DNA of 64,000 nt from Nonomuraea montanisoli (GTDB taxonomy: Bacteria > Actinomycetota > Actinomycetes > Streptosporangiales > Streptosporangiaceae): positions 1 through 64,000 of the forward strand of contig NZ_JABWGN010000002.1 in NCBI RefSeq assembly GCF_013363975.1, given 5' to 3'. The translations under genes were made by a program, and so were the position numbers. The notes under the pieces were generated by a model. It was not told where the DNA came from. It saw only the letters and a list, made by a program, of their open reading frames with translations, and made no database searches. Below, in pieces: positions 23,716 to 33,062 of the stretch (position 1 is its first letter; the number at the start of each line of letters is the position of its first letter).

Positions 23716-26169
23716 GTGAGCAAGCTCGGCAAGGTCGGGCCGTATACCTTGCTCGAGCGGCTCGGCCGGGGTGGCATGGGCGAGGTCTACCTCGCCGGCT
23801 CCCGGCGCGGCGAACGAGTCGCACTCAAGGTCCTGCACGAGCTCGCTCAGGATGATTCGTCCAGGATTCGGCTGGAACGCGAAGTTCGTGCGCTCCGCCG
23901 GGTGGAGAGCCCGTACGTGGCCAAGGTGCTCGACGCCGACCTCGACTGCGCCCGGCCGTACCTCGTCATGGAGAACATCGAGGGCGTCACGCTCCTCGAC
24001 CGCGTCCGCCAGGACGGCCCGCTCGACATGGCCAACCTCGTGGACATGGCGCAGGGCATCGCCGCCGCCCTGGCGATCATCCACGCCGCCGGGGTGGTCC
24101 ACCGCGACCTGAAGCCCGCCAACATCATCATGGGCGCCGAGGGGCCGGTCCTCATCGACTTCGGCATCGCGCAGGTGCACGACGCCACCCGGCTCACCCT
24201 GACCGGCACGTTCCTCGGCACTCCCGGCTACACCGCGCCCGAGGTCTTCGCCGACGAGCCGGTCGAGTCGCCGGCCGACATCCACGGCTGGGCGGCGACG
24301 GTGGCGTTCGCGGCGACGGGACGCCCGGCCTTCGGGCGCGGCACGCCCGAGGCACAGATGTACGCGGTGCTGAACGGCCAGGCCGACCTCAAGGGCGTGC
24401 CCGTGGCGCTGCTGCCGCTGGTGCGCGCGGCGCTCAACCGCGAGCCCGTCAAGCGGCCCACGGCGGCGCTGCTGGCCGACCGGCTGTCGCGGCTGGCCCG
24501 GGTGACCGGGCGGTCTCGCTCCGCCCTGGCGTCGAAGGGCCTGCTCGCGGCCCCCGTGGCCGAGGACACGCGTGCTCCGGCCGCGGACGACGCGCACCGG
24601 GAGGACGGTCGCGCCGCGGGGCCGAGGGGCCGGGCGGGCGGCGAGACCGGTCCTCGCGGCCGCTCCGCGGGCGACGCGGAGCCGCGCACCGGCGACTCCG
24701 ATCCACGCCCGCGTCCGCGCACCGGAGACTCCAATGCGCGTCCGCGCTCTGGAGACTCTGGTCCGCGTCCGCGTCCTGGGGATTCCGCTGCGCGCCCGCG
24801 CGCCGGGGACTCCGGTTCGCGGGCGCGTTCCGGTGGCGAGCCGGGGTCGCGTACGCGGTCGAGCGGCGACTCGGGGCCGCGTACGGGTGACTCGGGACCG
24901 CGTCCGCGCGGCGGCGGCGAGCCGGCGGGCCGCACGGGAGGCGACGCGGCGGCCCGTGGGCGCGCCGCGGCCGACGGGAGCGCCCGCGCCCGCTCCGCCC
25001 AGGACGGCGACGTCCCGCCGCCGCGTGGCCGGGCGACGGCCGACGGTCCGCGCACCCGCACGGGCGCGGCCGGAGATGTCACGCCGCGCCCCAGGACGGG
25101 CTCCACCGGTGACGTCGCCCCGAGGTCGAGGACGGGCGCCGGCGACGCCGCGGCGCGCCCGCGGTCCGGCTCCACCGGCGACACGCCGCGCCCGCGGTCC
25201 AGCGGTGCCAACGGCGACACGCCGCGTCCCCGGACGGGCTCCACCGGAGACGTCACGCCCCGCCCGCGGACGGGGGGCGGCGGGGAGGCCGCTCCGCGTC
25301 CCAGGCCGGCGGGTGATGCCAACGCCCGGCCGAGAACGGCCGCCGAGGCCACCCGCACCCGTACGGCCGCCGAGGCCGCGCGGTCGCGCACGACCGGGGA
25401 CGTCACCCCGCGCCCGCGCACGACCGGCGAGGCCGTCGCCCGTGGGCGTGCCGTCGCCGACGGGAGCGCCCGGGCCCGCACCGCCGCGGAGGGGAAGGTG
25501 CCCGCGCCGCGCGGCCGGACCGAGGCGAAGACCCGCGGCCGGACCGCGGAGGGCGCCAAGCCGATGACCGCGCGGGCCCGCGCCAAGGCGGCGGCCGCCC
25601 AGGCGCGGGGCGGCCGCGCCGCCCGGTTCCGCTCGGAGCCGGGCACCACCTCGCTGCCCGCGGGCAACGCCGCCCTGCTGCTGCTGGCGGTGCTGGCCGT
25701 GCCGTGCGTGGTGGCGTCGGTGATGTGGCCGATCGCCTCGATCGGCGTCACGGCGGTGTTCGTGGTGCTGACGCGGGCCATCTGGATGAGCCACTGGATG
25801 GTCCGCAACCGCGCGTCACGGCGCTGGCGGGTGGCGCTGCGGGTGTTGTTGTTCCCGTTCGCCGCGACCGGTTCGGCCGTGACGGCGGCGGTGTGGCCGG
25901 GCGTGCCCGTCGTGGTGGCGGCGGGCGGGGCGCTCTGGCTCACCGGCGGCGGCCAGATCGGTTCCGACTGGTGGCAGCAGCCCGCGCCGGTGACCGCCGC
26001 CGGCGTGGTGTTCGGGATGTTGTGCGGCGGCATCACCGGCCGCGAGATCGAGCGGATCGGCGCCCGGCTGCCGGAGCTGCGCCGTGAGGGGCTGCGCGCA
26101 CTGGCCGTGCTGGGCGGGTTCGTCGCCCTGTGCGCGGCTGCCGTGCGCGCGATCTCCCTGCTGCTCTAG
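23716..26169 (+). CDS. Membrane Ser/Thr protein kinase with repetitive linker
   Basis: Hanks-type kinase of 817 residues. The kinase domain spans ~1-265, with glycine loop [13 protein letters not shown]-binding K38, catalytic HRDLKPAN (129-136) and DFG (148-150), so predicted active. Residues ~290-630 are an Arg/Pro/Gly/Asp-rich linker made of short repeats ([19 protein letters not shown] and similar), probably disordered. About four TM helices follow at ~650-815. There are no PASTA domains, unlike PknB. The GTG at 23716 follows GGAGGGGACG. The gene end, including the stop, is part of a 21-bp tandem repeat. The substrate is unknown. Confidence 0.9.
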   Translation: MSKLGKVGPYTLLERLGRGGMGEVYLAGSRRGERVALKVLHELAQDDSSRIRLEREVRALRRVESPYVAKVLDADLDCARPYLVMENIEGVTLLDRVRQDGPLDMANLVDMAQGIAAALAIIHAAGVVHRDLKPANIIMGAEGPVLIDFGIAQVHDATRLTLTGTFLGTPGYTAPEVFADEPVESPADIHGWAATVAFAATGRPAFGRGTPEAQMYAVLNGQADLKGVPVALLPLVRAALNREPVKRPTAALLADRLSRLARVTGRSRSALASKGLLAAPVAEDTRAPAADDAHREDGRAAGPRGRAGGETGPRGRSAGDAEPRTGDSDPRPRPRTGDSNARPRSGDSGPRPRPGDSAARPRAGDSGSRARSGGEPGSRTRSSGDSGPRTGDSGPRPRGGGEPAGRTGGDAAARGRAAADGSARARSAQDGDVPPPRGRATADGPRTRTGAAGDVTPRPRTGSTGDVAPRSRTGAGDAAARPRSGSTGDTPRPRSSGANGDTPRPRTGSTGDVTPRPRTGGGGEAAPRPRPAGDANARPRTAAEATRTRTAAEAARSRTTGDVTPRPRTTGEAVARGRAVADGSARARTAAEGKVPAPRGRTEAKTRGRTAEGAKPMTARARAKAAAAQARGGRAARFRSEPGTTSLPAGNAALLLLAVLAVPCVVASVMWPIASIGVTAVFVVLTRAIWMSHWMVRNRASRRWRVALRVLLFPFAATGSAVTAAVWPGVPVVVAAGGALWLTGGGQIGSDWWQQPAPVTAAGVVFGMLCGGITGREIERIGARLPELRREGLRALAVLGGFVALCAAAVRAISLLL

Positions 26170-26237
26170 ACGGGCTCCCTGCTGCTCTGGACGGGCTCCC
26201 TGCTGCTCTGGACGGGCTCCCTGCTGCTCTGGACGCG
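26154..26237. repeat. 21-bp tandem repeat, four copies, including the kinase stop codon
   Basis: Four head-to-tail copies of a 21-base unit CTCCCTGCTGCTCTGGACGG plus one G, starting at 26154. In the first copy TGG is TAG and forms the stop codon of the kinase gene. The last copy has a slightly changed end. The unit encodes part of the last hydrophobic helix (SLLL). Confidence 0.9.
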
Positions 26238-26257
26238 CGCCCCGCGCGGGCTGCCGG

Positions 26258-27280
26258 TCAGCCCTGGCCGCCGTCGCGGCGGGAGAAGCGGTTGAAGATG
26301 CGCTCGCCGGCGTTGACGGCGCCCTCGGCCACGTCGCGCAGCACGCCGATGAACGGGTCCTGCGACTGCGACCAGGAGGCGCGGTAGGACTCGGCCGCCG
26401 CCTTGACCTCGTCGGTGACGCGGGCGTTGGCGTCGTCCTCGCGGCGGGGGTAGTCGCCGCCGACGATCCGGTCGTACTCGCCGCTGCGCTGCCACTTGTC
26501 CAGCTCGGCCACGCGCACCACGGCGAACGGGTGGGTGGTGCCGAGCAGGTTGAGGACCTTGAGGAAGCCGTCGCGCAGGTCGCCCGCGGTGTCGTACTCG
26601 TGGTACTGCGCGAGGAAGGCCTCGATGTTCATCTCGTGGGTGTAGGCGCCGCCGGCCAGCTTCATCAGGGCGCGCTTGGCCGCGTCCGGGTCCTGCCCGA
26701 CGAGCAGGCCGCCGCGGTCGCAGGACAGCTCCGACTTGCGGTACCACTCCTCCAGGCCCGCCACGATGGCGCGCAGCCCGATGTAGCCGAGCGGGATCCA
26801 CGCGACGCGGGTGGCCAGGCGGGTGAGGATGTCGAGCATGGTGCGGTAGACCGCGTGCCCCGACAGGATGTGCGCGGTCTCGTGGCCGATGACGAAGCGC
26901 TGCTCCTCCTCGTTCATGAGGTTGAGCAGGCCGGTGGTCACGACGATGAACGGGTCGTCGAAGCCGATGGCCTTGGCCTGGACCTGCGGGTCCTGCTGGA
27001 CGTAGATCTCGGGGATCCGGTGCAGGTCGAGGGTGTAGGCGGCGTCGCGCCCCATGTCGTACAGGGAGCGGAACTGGGTCTCGCTCACCCGTACGGACGA
27101 GGCGAGGTACATCAGGCGCAGCCGGCGCTCGCTGATGAGACCGGACATCTGCTTGAGAACCGTGTCGAACCCACTCAGCTTACGCAGAGCGACCAGGGCG
27201 GACCGGTCTGCGGGGTGTTCGTAGGCACGGGACGAGATGCCGGGCAGTTGGACGCGGTTGCGGTCCGGGGTGGTCGTCAT
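26258..27280 (-). CDS. M48-family zinc metallopeptidase
   Basis: 340 residues. The zinc motif HETAH lies in [11 protein letters not shown] (around residue 155), with the downstream acidic ligand in the SELSCDR segment, as in M48 peptidases (HtpX/Ste24-like). Hydrophobic stretches flank the motif (~170-200), suggesting membrane association. Substrates unknown. The ATG at 27280 gives a natural hydrophilic N-terminus ([13 protein letters not shown]), and a second ATG three codons upstream is possible. The gene is divergent from nadD, with ~96 bases between them. Confidence 0.85.
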   Translation of the reverse strand: MTTTPDRNRVQLPGISSRAYEHPADRSALVALRKLSGFDTVLKQMSGLISERRLRLMYLASSVRVSETQFRSLYDMGRDAAYTLDLHRIPEIYVQQDPQVQAKAIGFDDPFIVVTTGLLNLMNEEEQRFVIGHETAHILSGHAVYRTMLDILTRLATRVAWIPLGYIGLRAIVAGLEEWYRKSELSCDRGGLLVGQDPDAAKRALMKLAGGAYTHEMNIEAFLAQYHEYDTAGDLRDGFLKVLNLLGTTHPFAVVRVAELDKWQRSGEYDRIVGGDYPRREDDANARVTDEVKAAAESYRASWSQSQDPFIGVLRDVAEGAVNAGERIFNRFSRRDGGQG

Positions 27281-27376
27281 GCCCGGCATGCTACGTCGGC
27301 ATCGAGGGCCGCGCGCGTGTCTCGCCGAGGGGGGTCCCCTCATCTTGGGGTAGGGGTCCCGCGTAAGGTCCGACTC

Positions 27377-27991
27377 ATGATGAATGCGCCTGGTGTCCAG
27401 GGGAAGCGACGCGTGGGTGTGATGGGTGGGACGTTCGACCCCATCCACCACGGTCACCTGGTCGCCGCCAGTGAGGTGGCGCACCACTTCGAGCTCGACG
27501 AGGTCGTGTTCGTGCCGACGGGCCGGCCGTACCAGAAGTCGGAGCGCGAGGTGTCGGCGCCCGAGGACCGCTACCTGATGACGGTGATCGCCACCGCGTC
27601 CAACCCGCGGTTCTCGGTCAGCCGGGTCGACATCGACCGGCCGGGCCCGACCTTCACCATCGACACGCTGCGCGACGTCGCCGCCGCGTACGGGCCCGAC
27701 TCCGAGCTGTTCTTCATCACCGGCGCCGACGCCCTCGGCGCCATCCTCACCTGGCAGGACGCGAGCGAGCTGTTCGGCCTGGCGCACTTCGTCGGCTGCA
27801 CCCGGCCCGGCCACACGCTGCGCGACCCCGGCCTGCCCGAGGGCAAGGTCACCCTGCTGGAGATCCCCGCCCTGGCCATCTCGTCCTCGGAGTGCCGGGC
27901 GCGCGTGGCCAACGGCGAGCCGATCTGGTACCTCGTCCCGGACGGCATCGTGCAGTACATCAACAAGCGCAACCTCTACCGCCAGGACTGA
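27377..27991 (+). CDS. nadD: Nicotinate-nucleotide adenylyltransferase
   Basis: Adenylates nicotinate mononucleotide in NAD synthesis. The 204-residue product has the nucleotidylyltransferase motif [11 protein letters not shown] near residue 16 and the C-terminal ISSSECRAR motif (SxSSxxxR type). ATGs at 27377 and 27380 are both possible starts. A TAAGGT -10-like box at ~27364-27369 lies close to the start. It is followed, convergently, by a VOC gene, then by rsfS in the usual nadD-rsfS order. Confidence 0.94.
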   Translation: MMNAPGVQGKRRVGVMGGTFDPIHHGHLVAASEVAHHFELDEVVFVPTGRPYQKSEREVSAPEDRYLMTVIATASNPRFSVSRVDIDRPGPTFTIDTLRDVAAAYGPDSELFFITGADALGAILTWQDASELFGLAHFVGCTRPGHTLRDPGLPEGKVTLLEIPALAISSSECRARVANGEPIWYLVPDGIVQYINKRNLYRQD

Positions 27992-28010
27992 CCGGGCGCC
28001 CGCCGGTCAG
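27988..28010. terminator. Bidirectional hairpin between nadD and the VOC gene
   Basis: An 8-bp perfect stem CTGACCGG / CCGGTCAG with 7-base loop. The hairpin contains the stop codons of both convergent genes. It plausibly serves as a shared terminator, although no U-tract is visible. Confidence 0.5.
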
Positions 28011-28357
28011 CGCCGGTGGCTGAGGACGTTGACCACGCGGCCGTTCGGGTCGCGGACGAAGAATCGCCGCACACCCCACTCCTCGTCGCGCAGCGGGTGC
28101 ACGATCTCGGCCCCGCTCGCCCGGACGGCCTCGTAGGCCGCGTCCACGTCGTCCACCTCGATGCTCAGGTCCGGGGCGACGGGCGCGGTCAGGTCCTCGG
28201 CCATGAAGCTGACCTGGGCGGCGGGATGGGAGGGAGAGGCGAGCGTCATGATCCAGCCGTGGTTCATGACCTCCTCCAGGCCCAGCAGGCCGTAGAACTC
28301 GGCGCTCTCCCGCGGGGCCTCGGAGCGGACGTTCGGGACGACGCGGCGTACGGACAT
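28007..28357 (-). CDS. VOC-family (glyoxalase/bleomycin-resistance fold) protein
   Basis: 116 residues forming one VOC module with the typical RDPNGRVVNVL end strand and a central SIEVDDVDAAYEAVRASG segment. Members bind divalent metals and act on varied substrates, and the substrate here cannot be named. The ATG at 28357 has GGAGG-like sequence upstream, and homology starts at SVRRVVPNV. It is inserted between nadD and rsfS on the opposite strand. Confidence 0.82.
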   Translation of the reverse strand: MSVRRVVPNVRSEAPRESAEFYGLLGLEEVMNHGWIMTLASPSHPAAQVSFMAEDLTAPVAPDLSIEVDDVDAAYEAVRASGAEIVHPLRDEEWGVRRFFVRDPNGRVVNVLSHRR

Positions 28358-28512
28358 CGGTGGTTCCTCCTCGACGGCGTGGACCGATGGCACCATCATC
28401 GCGTTCACGAGGTGTACGCCCAGGGCTTCCGTGGCGGGAGTGAGGGGTTCCGGCGGAGAAGGTAGGCTCAACCCAGGGCAGTTTTGCCGACACAGGAGGA
28501 CAGACCCGCATC

Positions 28513-28908
28513 GTGACCGCATCCGACAGAGCCGTCCAGCTGGTCAGGATCGCCGCTGAGGCAGCGGCGGACAAGCTGGCCGACGACATTCTCGCCTACG
28601 ACGTGAGCGAGCAGCTCGTCATCACCGACGCCTTCCTGCTCTGCTCCGCCACCAACGACCGCCAGGTCCGCGCCATCGTCGACGAGATCGAGGACAGGCT
28701 GCGCACCGAGGCCGACGCCAAGCCCGTCCGCCGCGAAGGTGAGCGCGAGGGCCGCTGGGTCCTCCTCGACTTCCTCGACATCGTCGTGCACGTCCAGCAC
28801 GAGGAGGACCGCACCTTCTACGCCCTGGAGCGGTTGTGGAAGGACTGCCCGGCGATCACGCTGCCGGAGAGCGTGATGCAGGCCAACATGCAGCGGGCCC
28901 GGAGTTGA
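28513..28908 (+). CDS. rsfS: Ribosomal silencing factor RsfS
   Basis: 131 residues. Binds L14 and blocks subunit joining under starvation. The DUF143 core is intact (KLADDILAYDVSEQLVITDAF near the N-terminus, GRWVLLDFLDIVVHVQ). GTG start at 28513. A TAGGCT -10-like box lies ~45 bases upstream at 28461-28466. The stop overlaps the TTG start of the phosphatase gene, so the two are coupled. Confidence 0.93.
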   Translation: MTASDRAVQLVRIAAEAAADKLADDILAYDVSEQLVITDAFLLCSATNDRQVRAIVDEIEDRLRTEADAKPVRREGEREGRWVLLDFLDIVVHVQHEEDRTFYALERLWKDCPAITLPESVMQANMQRARS

Positions 28909-29534
28909 GCAAGCGGATCGTCTGCCTCCGGCACGGGCAGACGCTGTGGAACGTCGAGCACCGCTTCCAGGGACACTCCGACATCCCTCTGGACGAGACC
29001 GGCCAGGCGCAGGCCACCCGGGCGGCGTCGCTGCTCGCGTCCCTGCGCCCCAGCATGATCGTCTCCTCCGATCTCCAGCGGGCCAACGACACCGCGCTCG
29101 CGCTCGGCCGGCTCGTCGGCCTGGACGTGGCCGTCGACAAGGACTTCCGCGAGCGGGGCGGCGGGCAGTGGGAGGGCCTCACCCGCGACGAGATCGCCGC
29201 CCGCTGGCCGCAGGAGTACGTCGCCTGGGAGGCCCCGGACGGTGAGCCCGTCACCGACGTGGCCGCGCGCGTCGCCGCCGCGATGCGCCGCTGGGCCGCC
29301 CGGCTCGACGACGACGGCCTGCTCGTGATCGCCTCCCACGGCGCCGCGCTGCGGCTCGGCATCTGCGAGCTGCTCGGCCTGCCCGAGGAGCTGTGGCCGG
29401 CGCTGGGCGGCCTGGGCAACTGCTCGTGGTCGGTGCTGCAGGAGGGCCGCAAGGGGTGGCGGCTGCTGGAGCACAACGCGGGCACGCTGCCCGAGCCCAT
29501 CAGCAGCGACGACCGGCCCGACGCCCAGACCTGA
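28905..29534 (+). CDS. Histidine phosphatase (phosphoglycerate mutase-like)
   Basis: 209 residues with catalytic RHGQTLWN at the N-terminus and the second histidine in IASHGAALRLG (near residue 147). Family members act as broad phosphatases. In actinomycetes the rsfS-linked copy is often annotated as a mutase or glucosyl-phosphoglycerate phosphatase, but I cannot assign a substrate. Its TTG start (28905) overlaps the rsfS stop (TTGA), and no ATG or GTG gives the full N-terminal strand SKRIVCLRHG. Confidence 0.9.
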   Translation: MSKRIVCLRHGQTLWNVEHRFQGHSDIPLDETGQAQATRAASLLASLRPSMIVSSDLQRANDTALALGRLVGLDVAVDKDFRERGGGQWEGLTRDEIAARWPQEYVAWEAPDGEPVTDVAARVAAAMRRWAARLDDDGLLVIASHGAALRLGICELLGLPEELWPALGGLGNCSWSVLQEGRKGWRLLEHNAGTLPEPISSDDRPDAQT

Positions 29535-29650
29535 TCCCGCGAAGGGTGACGCGCGGCCCTTCGCGGCCCTTCGCGGCGATTAGGCGAATCGTACGGATGG
29601 CTATATGCTTCCCGAGCGCCGTTGACGAGAGCACTCGTGGACGGTGACCA

Positions 29651-29723
29651 GGGGCTATGGCGCAGTTGGTAGCGCGCCTCCATGGCATGGAGGAGGTCTG
29701 GGGTTCGAATCCCCATAGCTCCA
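29651..29723 (+). tRNA. tRNA-Ala (anticodon GGC)
   Basis: 73-nt cloverleaf: acceptor GGGGCTA/TAGCTCC, D arm GCGC...GCGC, anticodon stem CCTCC/GGAGG with loop ATGGCAT (anticodon GGC), T arm TGGGG/CCCCA with TTCGAAT. Discriminator A. CCA is not encoded. An identical gene lies at 61685-61757. A strong terminator follows. Confidence 0.97.
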
Positions 29724-29729
29724 CAGAAA

Positions 29730-29758
29730 CGAAGTCCCGCCCGATGGGCGGGACTTCG
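29730..29758 (+). terminator. Terminator behind tRNA-Ala
   Basis: A perfect 13-bp stem CGAAGTCCCGCCC / GGGCGGGACTTCG with loop GAT, then TCGTTTT. It ends the tRNA transcript and faces the stop of the convergent AIM24-like gene. Confidence 0.93.
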
Positions 29759-29781
29759 TCGTTTTCCGGCTCAGACCCGCC

Positions 29782-30450
29782 TCACTGGCCCTGGCGGGGG
29801 ATGGGGTGGCCCTCGCTGGCCTGCACGAGCACGAACCCCTGCCCCTGGAAGGCGAGCTGGACGGCCTCGCCGCTGCCCCGGCCGATCAGCGCGCCCGCCT
29901 TGAACGTGCGGTTGACGCCCACGTGCAGCCCGGCGCTCCAGCACACGGCCGACTGGCCGTCGGCGAACGTCGGGGCCCGTGAGGCGTCGAGCATCACCGG
30001 AGCGCCGTGCGCGGTGACCGCCACCCAGCCGGTGCCGCCGATCGTCATGTTGAACAGGCCGCCCGCGGCGATCCCCGCGCCCTGGACCCGGTTGATGTCC
30101 CAGGTGAGCCCGGCGTCGAGGGCCAGCAGGTTGCGGCCGTTGACGGTCAGGGCCTCGTTCTCCAGGTAGAACAGGTGGATGTCGTCGGCGTTGTCGGCGA
30201 GGAACAGCAGGCCCTCGCCGGTGACGCGCATGAGCGGCGCGCCCTCGCCGGTCATGACCTTCTTCAGCAGCTTGCCCATGCCGCCCGCGCCCTCGTACGC
30301 GAAGTCCATGCGGCCCTGGAAGGCGACCATCGACCCCTGCCGCGCCAGCACCTCGGGCGGGAGCTGGACGCGCAGCATCTTGGAGTTCTGCAGGGCGAAG
30401 GTGGCGTGTCCCTGCTCGGAGCCGAGGTTGCCGAAGAGCGCGCTGCGCAT
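29782..30450 (-). CDS. AIM24-family protein
   Basis: 222 residues of the AIM24/TIGR00266-like beta-helix family (VARQGSMVAF-like signature as LARQGSMVAFQGRMDF, then a glycine-rich second half). The family is widespread and uncharacterised in bacteria; the name comes from a yeast mitochondrial protein. ATG at 30450 with AAAGAGG upstream. The open frame continues 26 codons farther without homology. Probably monocistronic. Role unknown. Confidence 0.82.
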   Translation of the reverse strand: MRSALFGNLGSEQGHATFALQNSKMLRVQLPPEVLARQGSMVAFQGRMDFAYEGAGGMGKLLKKVMTGEGAPLMRVTGEGLLFLADNADDIHLFYLENEALTVNGRNLLALDAGLTWDINRVQGAGIAAGGLFNMTIGGTGWVAVTAHGAPVMLDASRAPTFADGQSAVCWSAGLHVGVNRTFKAGALIGRGSGEAVQLAFQGQGFVLVQASEGHPIPRQGQ

Positions 30451-30551
30451 GGGGCCTCTTTCTGTGACGTGCCCGTCCGGGGTGGCCGGTACCAGGGTGA
30501 CGAACGGCGCGCCGCCCGGGTTCCCCACCGCCTCGCCCCACGCGCGCTCGC

Positions 30552-31553
30552 TCAGGCGGCGACGTGGTGCCGCAGGACCAGCTCGTCCGGGTACGGCGAC
30601 AGGAACGTCTGCCGGCGCACGTAGGCCGCCCCCTGGTTCTCCTCGCCCTCGGCGTCGTGCCGGATCAGGGCCGCCGGGACGCTCAGCGGCACCAGGCCGG
30701 CCCGGTAGGAGCCGATGACGCCGGCCAGATGGTCACGCCGGGCCCGGTCGAGGCCGAGCATCCCCAGGCAGTGCTGGAGGGCGTTGACGTTGCGGCCGGG
30801 GCGGGCCCGGTGGGCGAGCGCCGCGCGGAACGCGCCCGCGTAGGCGGCGGCCGTCTCCTCGCGCGGCAGCGCGCCGGCGCGGGCCACGACGGCCCCGGCG
30901 GCCCGGTGGCCCGCCGGGTCGTGCGCGAGGAGCTGCATCTTGTGGCGGGTGTGGAAGGCCACCAGGTCGCGCGCCCGCCAGTCGCCGCCCAGCAGCGCGC
31001 GCAGCCGGGCGTGAGCGAAGATCCGCTCCACGAACGCCTCGCGGAGCATGGCGTCGTTCAGCCGTCCCTCGTCCTCGACGGGCAGCAGCGGGTGCGCCTC
31101 GACGACCGCCGCGGCGAACACGCCCCGCTGCCGCCGGTCGAGCGGCGGCCCGTCCTCGCCCGGGTAGAGCGGGATGCCGTGGACGCCGCACGTGGGGCTT
31201 CTCGCCTTGAACACGTAGCCGTCCACGTCGAGGGTCGCGGCGCGGGCCTCGGCCAGGGCCGTCATGCGGCCGGTGAGGTCGGCGCGGGTCTTCCTGGTCA
31301 TCAGGCGCGGGCCCGACGGCGAGCGCTCCAGGCGGAGCGTCTCGCGCGGGGTGCCGAGGCCCAGCTCCATCTCGGGGCAGACGGGCACCCAGTCGACGTA
31401 CGGGTCGAGCGGGCCGGACAGGAAGCGGTCGCGGCTGTGGCCGCCGTTGAAGCGCACCGGCTCACCGAGCAGGCAACTGGAGACCGCGACCCTGGGCCTG
31501 ACCGCGTCGGCCGTGCCGGGGTCTCTGCCGTGGGCCGTGCCGCCGGAGGTCAC
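30552..31553 (-). CDS. DUF523-DUF1722 fusion protein (YbgA-like)
   Basis: 333 residues. An N-terminal DUF523 domain (VAVSSCLLGEPVRFNGGHSR near residue 20; CPEMELGLGTPRE; ARSPTCGVHG) is joined to a C-terminal DUF1722 domain (~185-310; FHTRHKMQLLAHDP). In E. coli the DUF1722 protein YbgA is encoded beside photolyase, and in actinomycetes this fusion accompanies light-regulated genes. The reaction is unknown. The GTG start overlaps the sigma-factor stop (GTGA), so it is the third gene of a merR-sigma-DUF1722 operon. A DUF523-only paralogue lies at 55977-56486. Confidence 0.85.
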   Translation of the reverse strand: MTSGGTAHGRDPGTADAVRPRVAVSSCLLGEPVRFNGGHSRDRFLSGPLDPYVDWVPVCPEMELGLGTPRETLRLERSPSGPRLMTRKTRADLTGRMTALAEARAATLDVDGYVFKARSPTCGVHGIPLYPGEDGPPLDRRQRGVFAAAVVEAHPLLPVEDEGRLNDAMLREAFVERIFAHARLRALLGGDWRARDLVAFHTRHKMQLLAHDPAGHRAAGAVVARAGALPREETAAAYAGAFRAALAHRARPGRNVNALQHCLGMLGLDRARRDHLAGVIGSYRAGLVPLSVPAALIRHDAEGEENQGAAYVRRQTFLSPYPDELVLRHHVAA

Positions 31554-32026
31554 GCCGCCTCCAGCAGGGTGGACAGGCGGTGCAGGCCACGGGCCGTACG
31601 GGCCTTGACGGTGCCGAGCGGCACGCGCAGCCGCTCGGAGATCTCCCGCTGGCTGAGGTCGCCGTAGTAGGCGAGCGCGATGGCCTCGCGCTGGACGTCC
31701 GGCAGCTCGGACAGCGCCCTGCGGACCAGGTCGCGCCGCGCGACCCCCTCGCTCTCCTCGCGGCCGTCGTCCCCCGCCGGCTCCCCGGCGGCCTCCAGCG
31801 ACACGGTGGGCCGGCGGGCGCGCAGGTGGTCCACGGCGCGCTTGCGGGCGATGCCCAGCACCCACGCCTCCAGGCTGCGCGCGGGATCGTAGCGGTGCCT
31901 GGACCGCCAGACCTCGATGAACACCACCTGCGTCAGGTCGTCGATCTCCTCCGGCGGGACGAGACGGCGCAGGTACGAGCGGACCAGGGGTCCGTGGGTG
32001 CGAAAGCACTCGGCGAGCGGTTCCAT
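31550..32026 (-). CDS. ECF-type RNA polymerase sigma factor (LitS-like)
   Basis: 158 residues. Region 2 spans ~10-75 (IDDLTQVVFIEVWRSRHRYD) and region 4 ~100-152 (LPDVQREAIALAYYGDLS, then VPLGTVKARTARGLHRL). There is no long C-terminal extension. No anti-sigma gene is adjacent. Instead the gene lies between a MerR/B12-binding regulator and the DUF1722 gene, the arrangement known for LitR/LitS light-response loci of Streptomyces (established knowledge). Its regulon plausibly includes the paired promoters at 33063-33117 and 48322-48353 (inference). ATG with AGGAAGGGA upstream. Confidence 0.88.
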   Translation of the reverse strand: MEPLAECFRTHGPLVRSYLRRLVPPEEIDDLTQVVFIEVWRSRHRYDPARSLEAWVLGIARKRAVDHLRARRPTVSLEAAGEPAGDDGREESEGVARRDLVRRALSELPDVQREAIALAYYGDLSQREISERLRVPLGTVKARTARGLHRLSTLLEAA

Positions 32027-32106
32027 GCGCTTTCCCTTCCTCAGATAACCTCTTCAAAACTTATTCAACGCGACGCGGCGGCGATGGGCAACCAAGGGCA
32101 GGGAGA

Positions 32107-33027
32107 TCAGCGCAGCGTGTCGGCGACCAGGGTGACGGCCTCCCGCAGCGAGGCCACGCGCGTGACCCGGGGCGGGAGGTCCGGCCACCAGCCGGGGCCG
32201 CCGACGACGATCCGCGCCGGCGGGCGCAGCGCCGGAAGGGCGGCCAGCGGGGCGGGATCGCCCGTGGCGGCCTGGTGCGACCAGACGAAGACGACGGCGG
32301 GCCCGAGGCGCCGCATGGCGTCGGCCAGCGCGGTGTGCGGGGTGCGGGCGCCGAGGACGCGCGTGTCGACCCGGCGGTCGGTGGCCAGGGCGGCGGCCAG
32401 CGCGTGAACGGGCAGGCTGTGCTGCTCCTCCTCCGCGCAGGCCAGGAGCACGGGGCGGTCGTTGACCGGGTGGGCGGGGCGGACGGCGAGCGGGTGCAGG
32501 GCGGCCAGCAGCCGCTCGGAGAACAGGTGCTCGACGTCGATCCCGGCGCCGGTCGCGTCCTGCCTGCGGCTGATCGTGTCGAACACCGGGCACGCCAGGC
32601 GGTCCCAGGTGGGCACGACGCCGAGCCGGGCCAGCGCGGCGGCCAGGCCGTCGGTCACCGTCCGGCCGTCCAGCGCCGTCGCGGCCCTGGCCAGCATCGC
32701 GGCCGAGGGTACGTTCCCCGGCTCACCCCCGCCCTCGACGCCCTCTCGCGAGGCGGGAAAGGCCGGCGGGGCGGGGACGCGCAGCGCCTGGCGGGCGGCG
32801 TCGGCCGGGGGGACGCCGGCGTGGACGAGCCGGCTCATCTCCTCCAGCCGGGCCAGGTCGGCCCGGTCGTAGCGGCGGTGGCCGCCGGGGCTGCGGCGGC
32901 TCGGGCCGATGCCGTAGCGCAGGTTCCACGTACGCAGGGTCGGCGCGGGCACGCCGAGCCGCCGCGACACGGCACCGATGCCGTATCCAGGCTCCTCGGC
33001 GGCGTCCGCCGAGCCCGTCTCCTCCAT
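32107..33027 (-). CDS. MerR-family regulator with cobalamin-binding-type domain (LitR/CarH-like)
   Basis: 306 residues. The MerR winged HTH is at ~12-80 (YGIGAVSRRLGVPAPTLRTW, then PGGHRRYDRADLARLEEM). The remainder aligns with the helical plus B12-binding halves of light sensors: GIDVEHLFSE holds the EH pair typical of the helical cap, and EEEQHSLPVHALAAAL holds the histidine where the lower cobalt ligand sits in CarH. I therefore infer adenosylcobalamin-dependent, light-controlled repression. The ATG at 33027 gives the natural N-terminus, and longer frames run into the promoter. It heads the operon that continues with the sigma factor 80 bases downstream. Confidence 0.85.
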   Translation of the reverse strand: MEETGSADAAEEPGYGIGAVSRRLGVPAPTLRTWNLRYGIGPSRRSPGGHRRYDRADLARLEEMSRLVHAGVPPADAARQALRVPAPPAFPASREGVEGGGEPGNVPSAAMLARAATALDGRTVTDGLAAALARLGVVPTWDRLACPVFDTISRRQDATGAGIDVEHLFSERLLAALHPLAVRPAHPVNDRPVLLACAEEEQHSLPVHALAAALATDRRVDTRVLGARTPHTALADAMRRLGPAVVFVWSHQAATGDPAPLAALPALRPPARIVVGGPGWWPDLPPRVTRVASLREAVTLVADTLR

Positions 33028-33062
33028 GCAGGTGTCCCCGTCCTTCGCCGACGCCTGCCCAT

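Noticed and set aside
24228..26036. 602-codon minus-strand frame opposite the kinase
   Set aside because: Mirror of the repetitive linker; no independent features.
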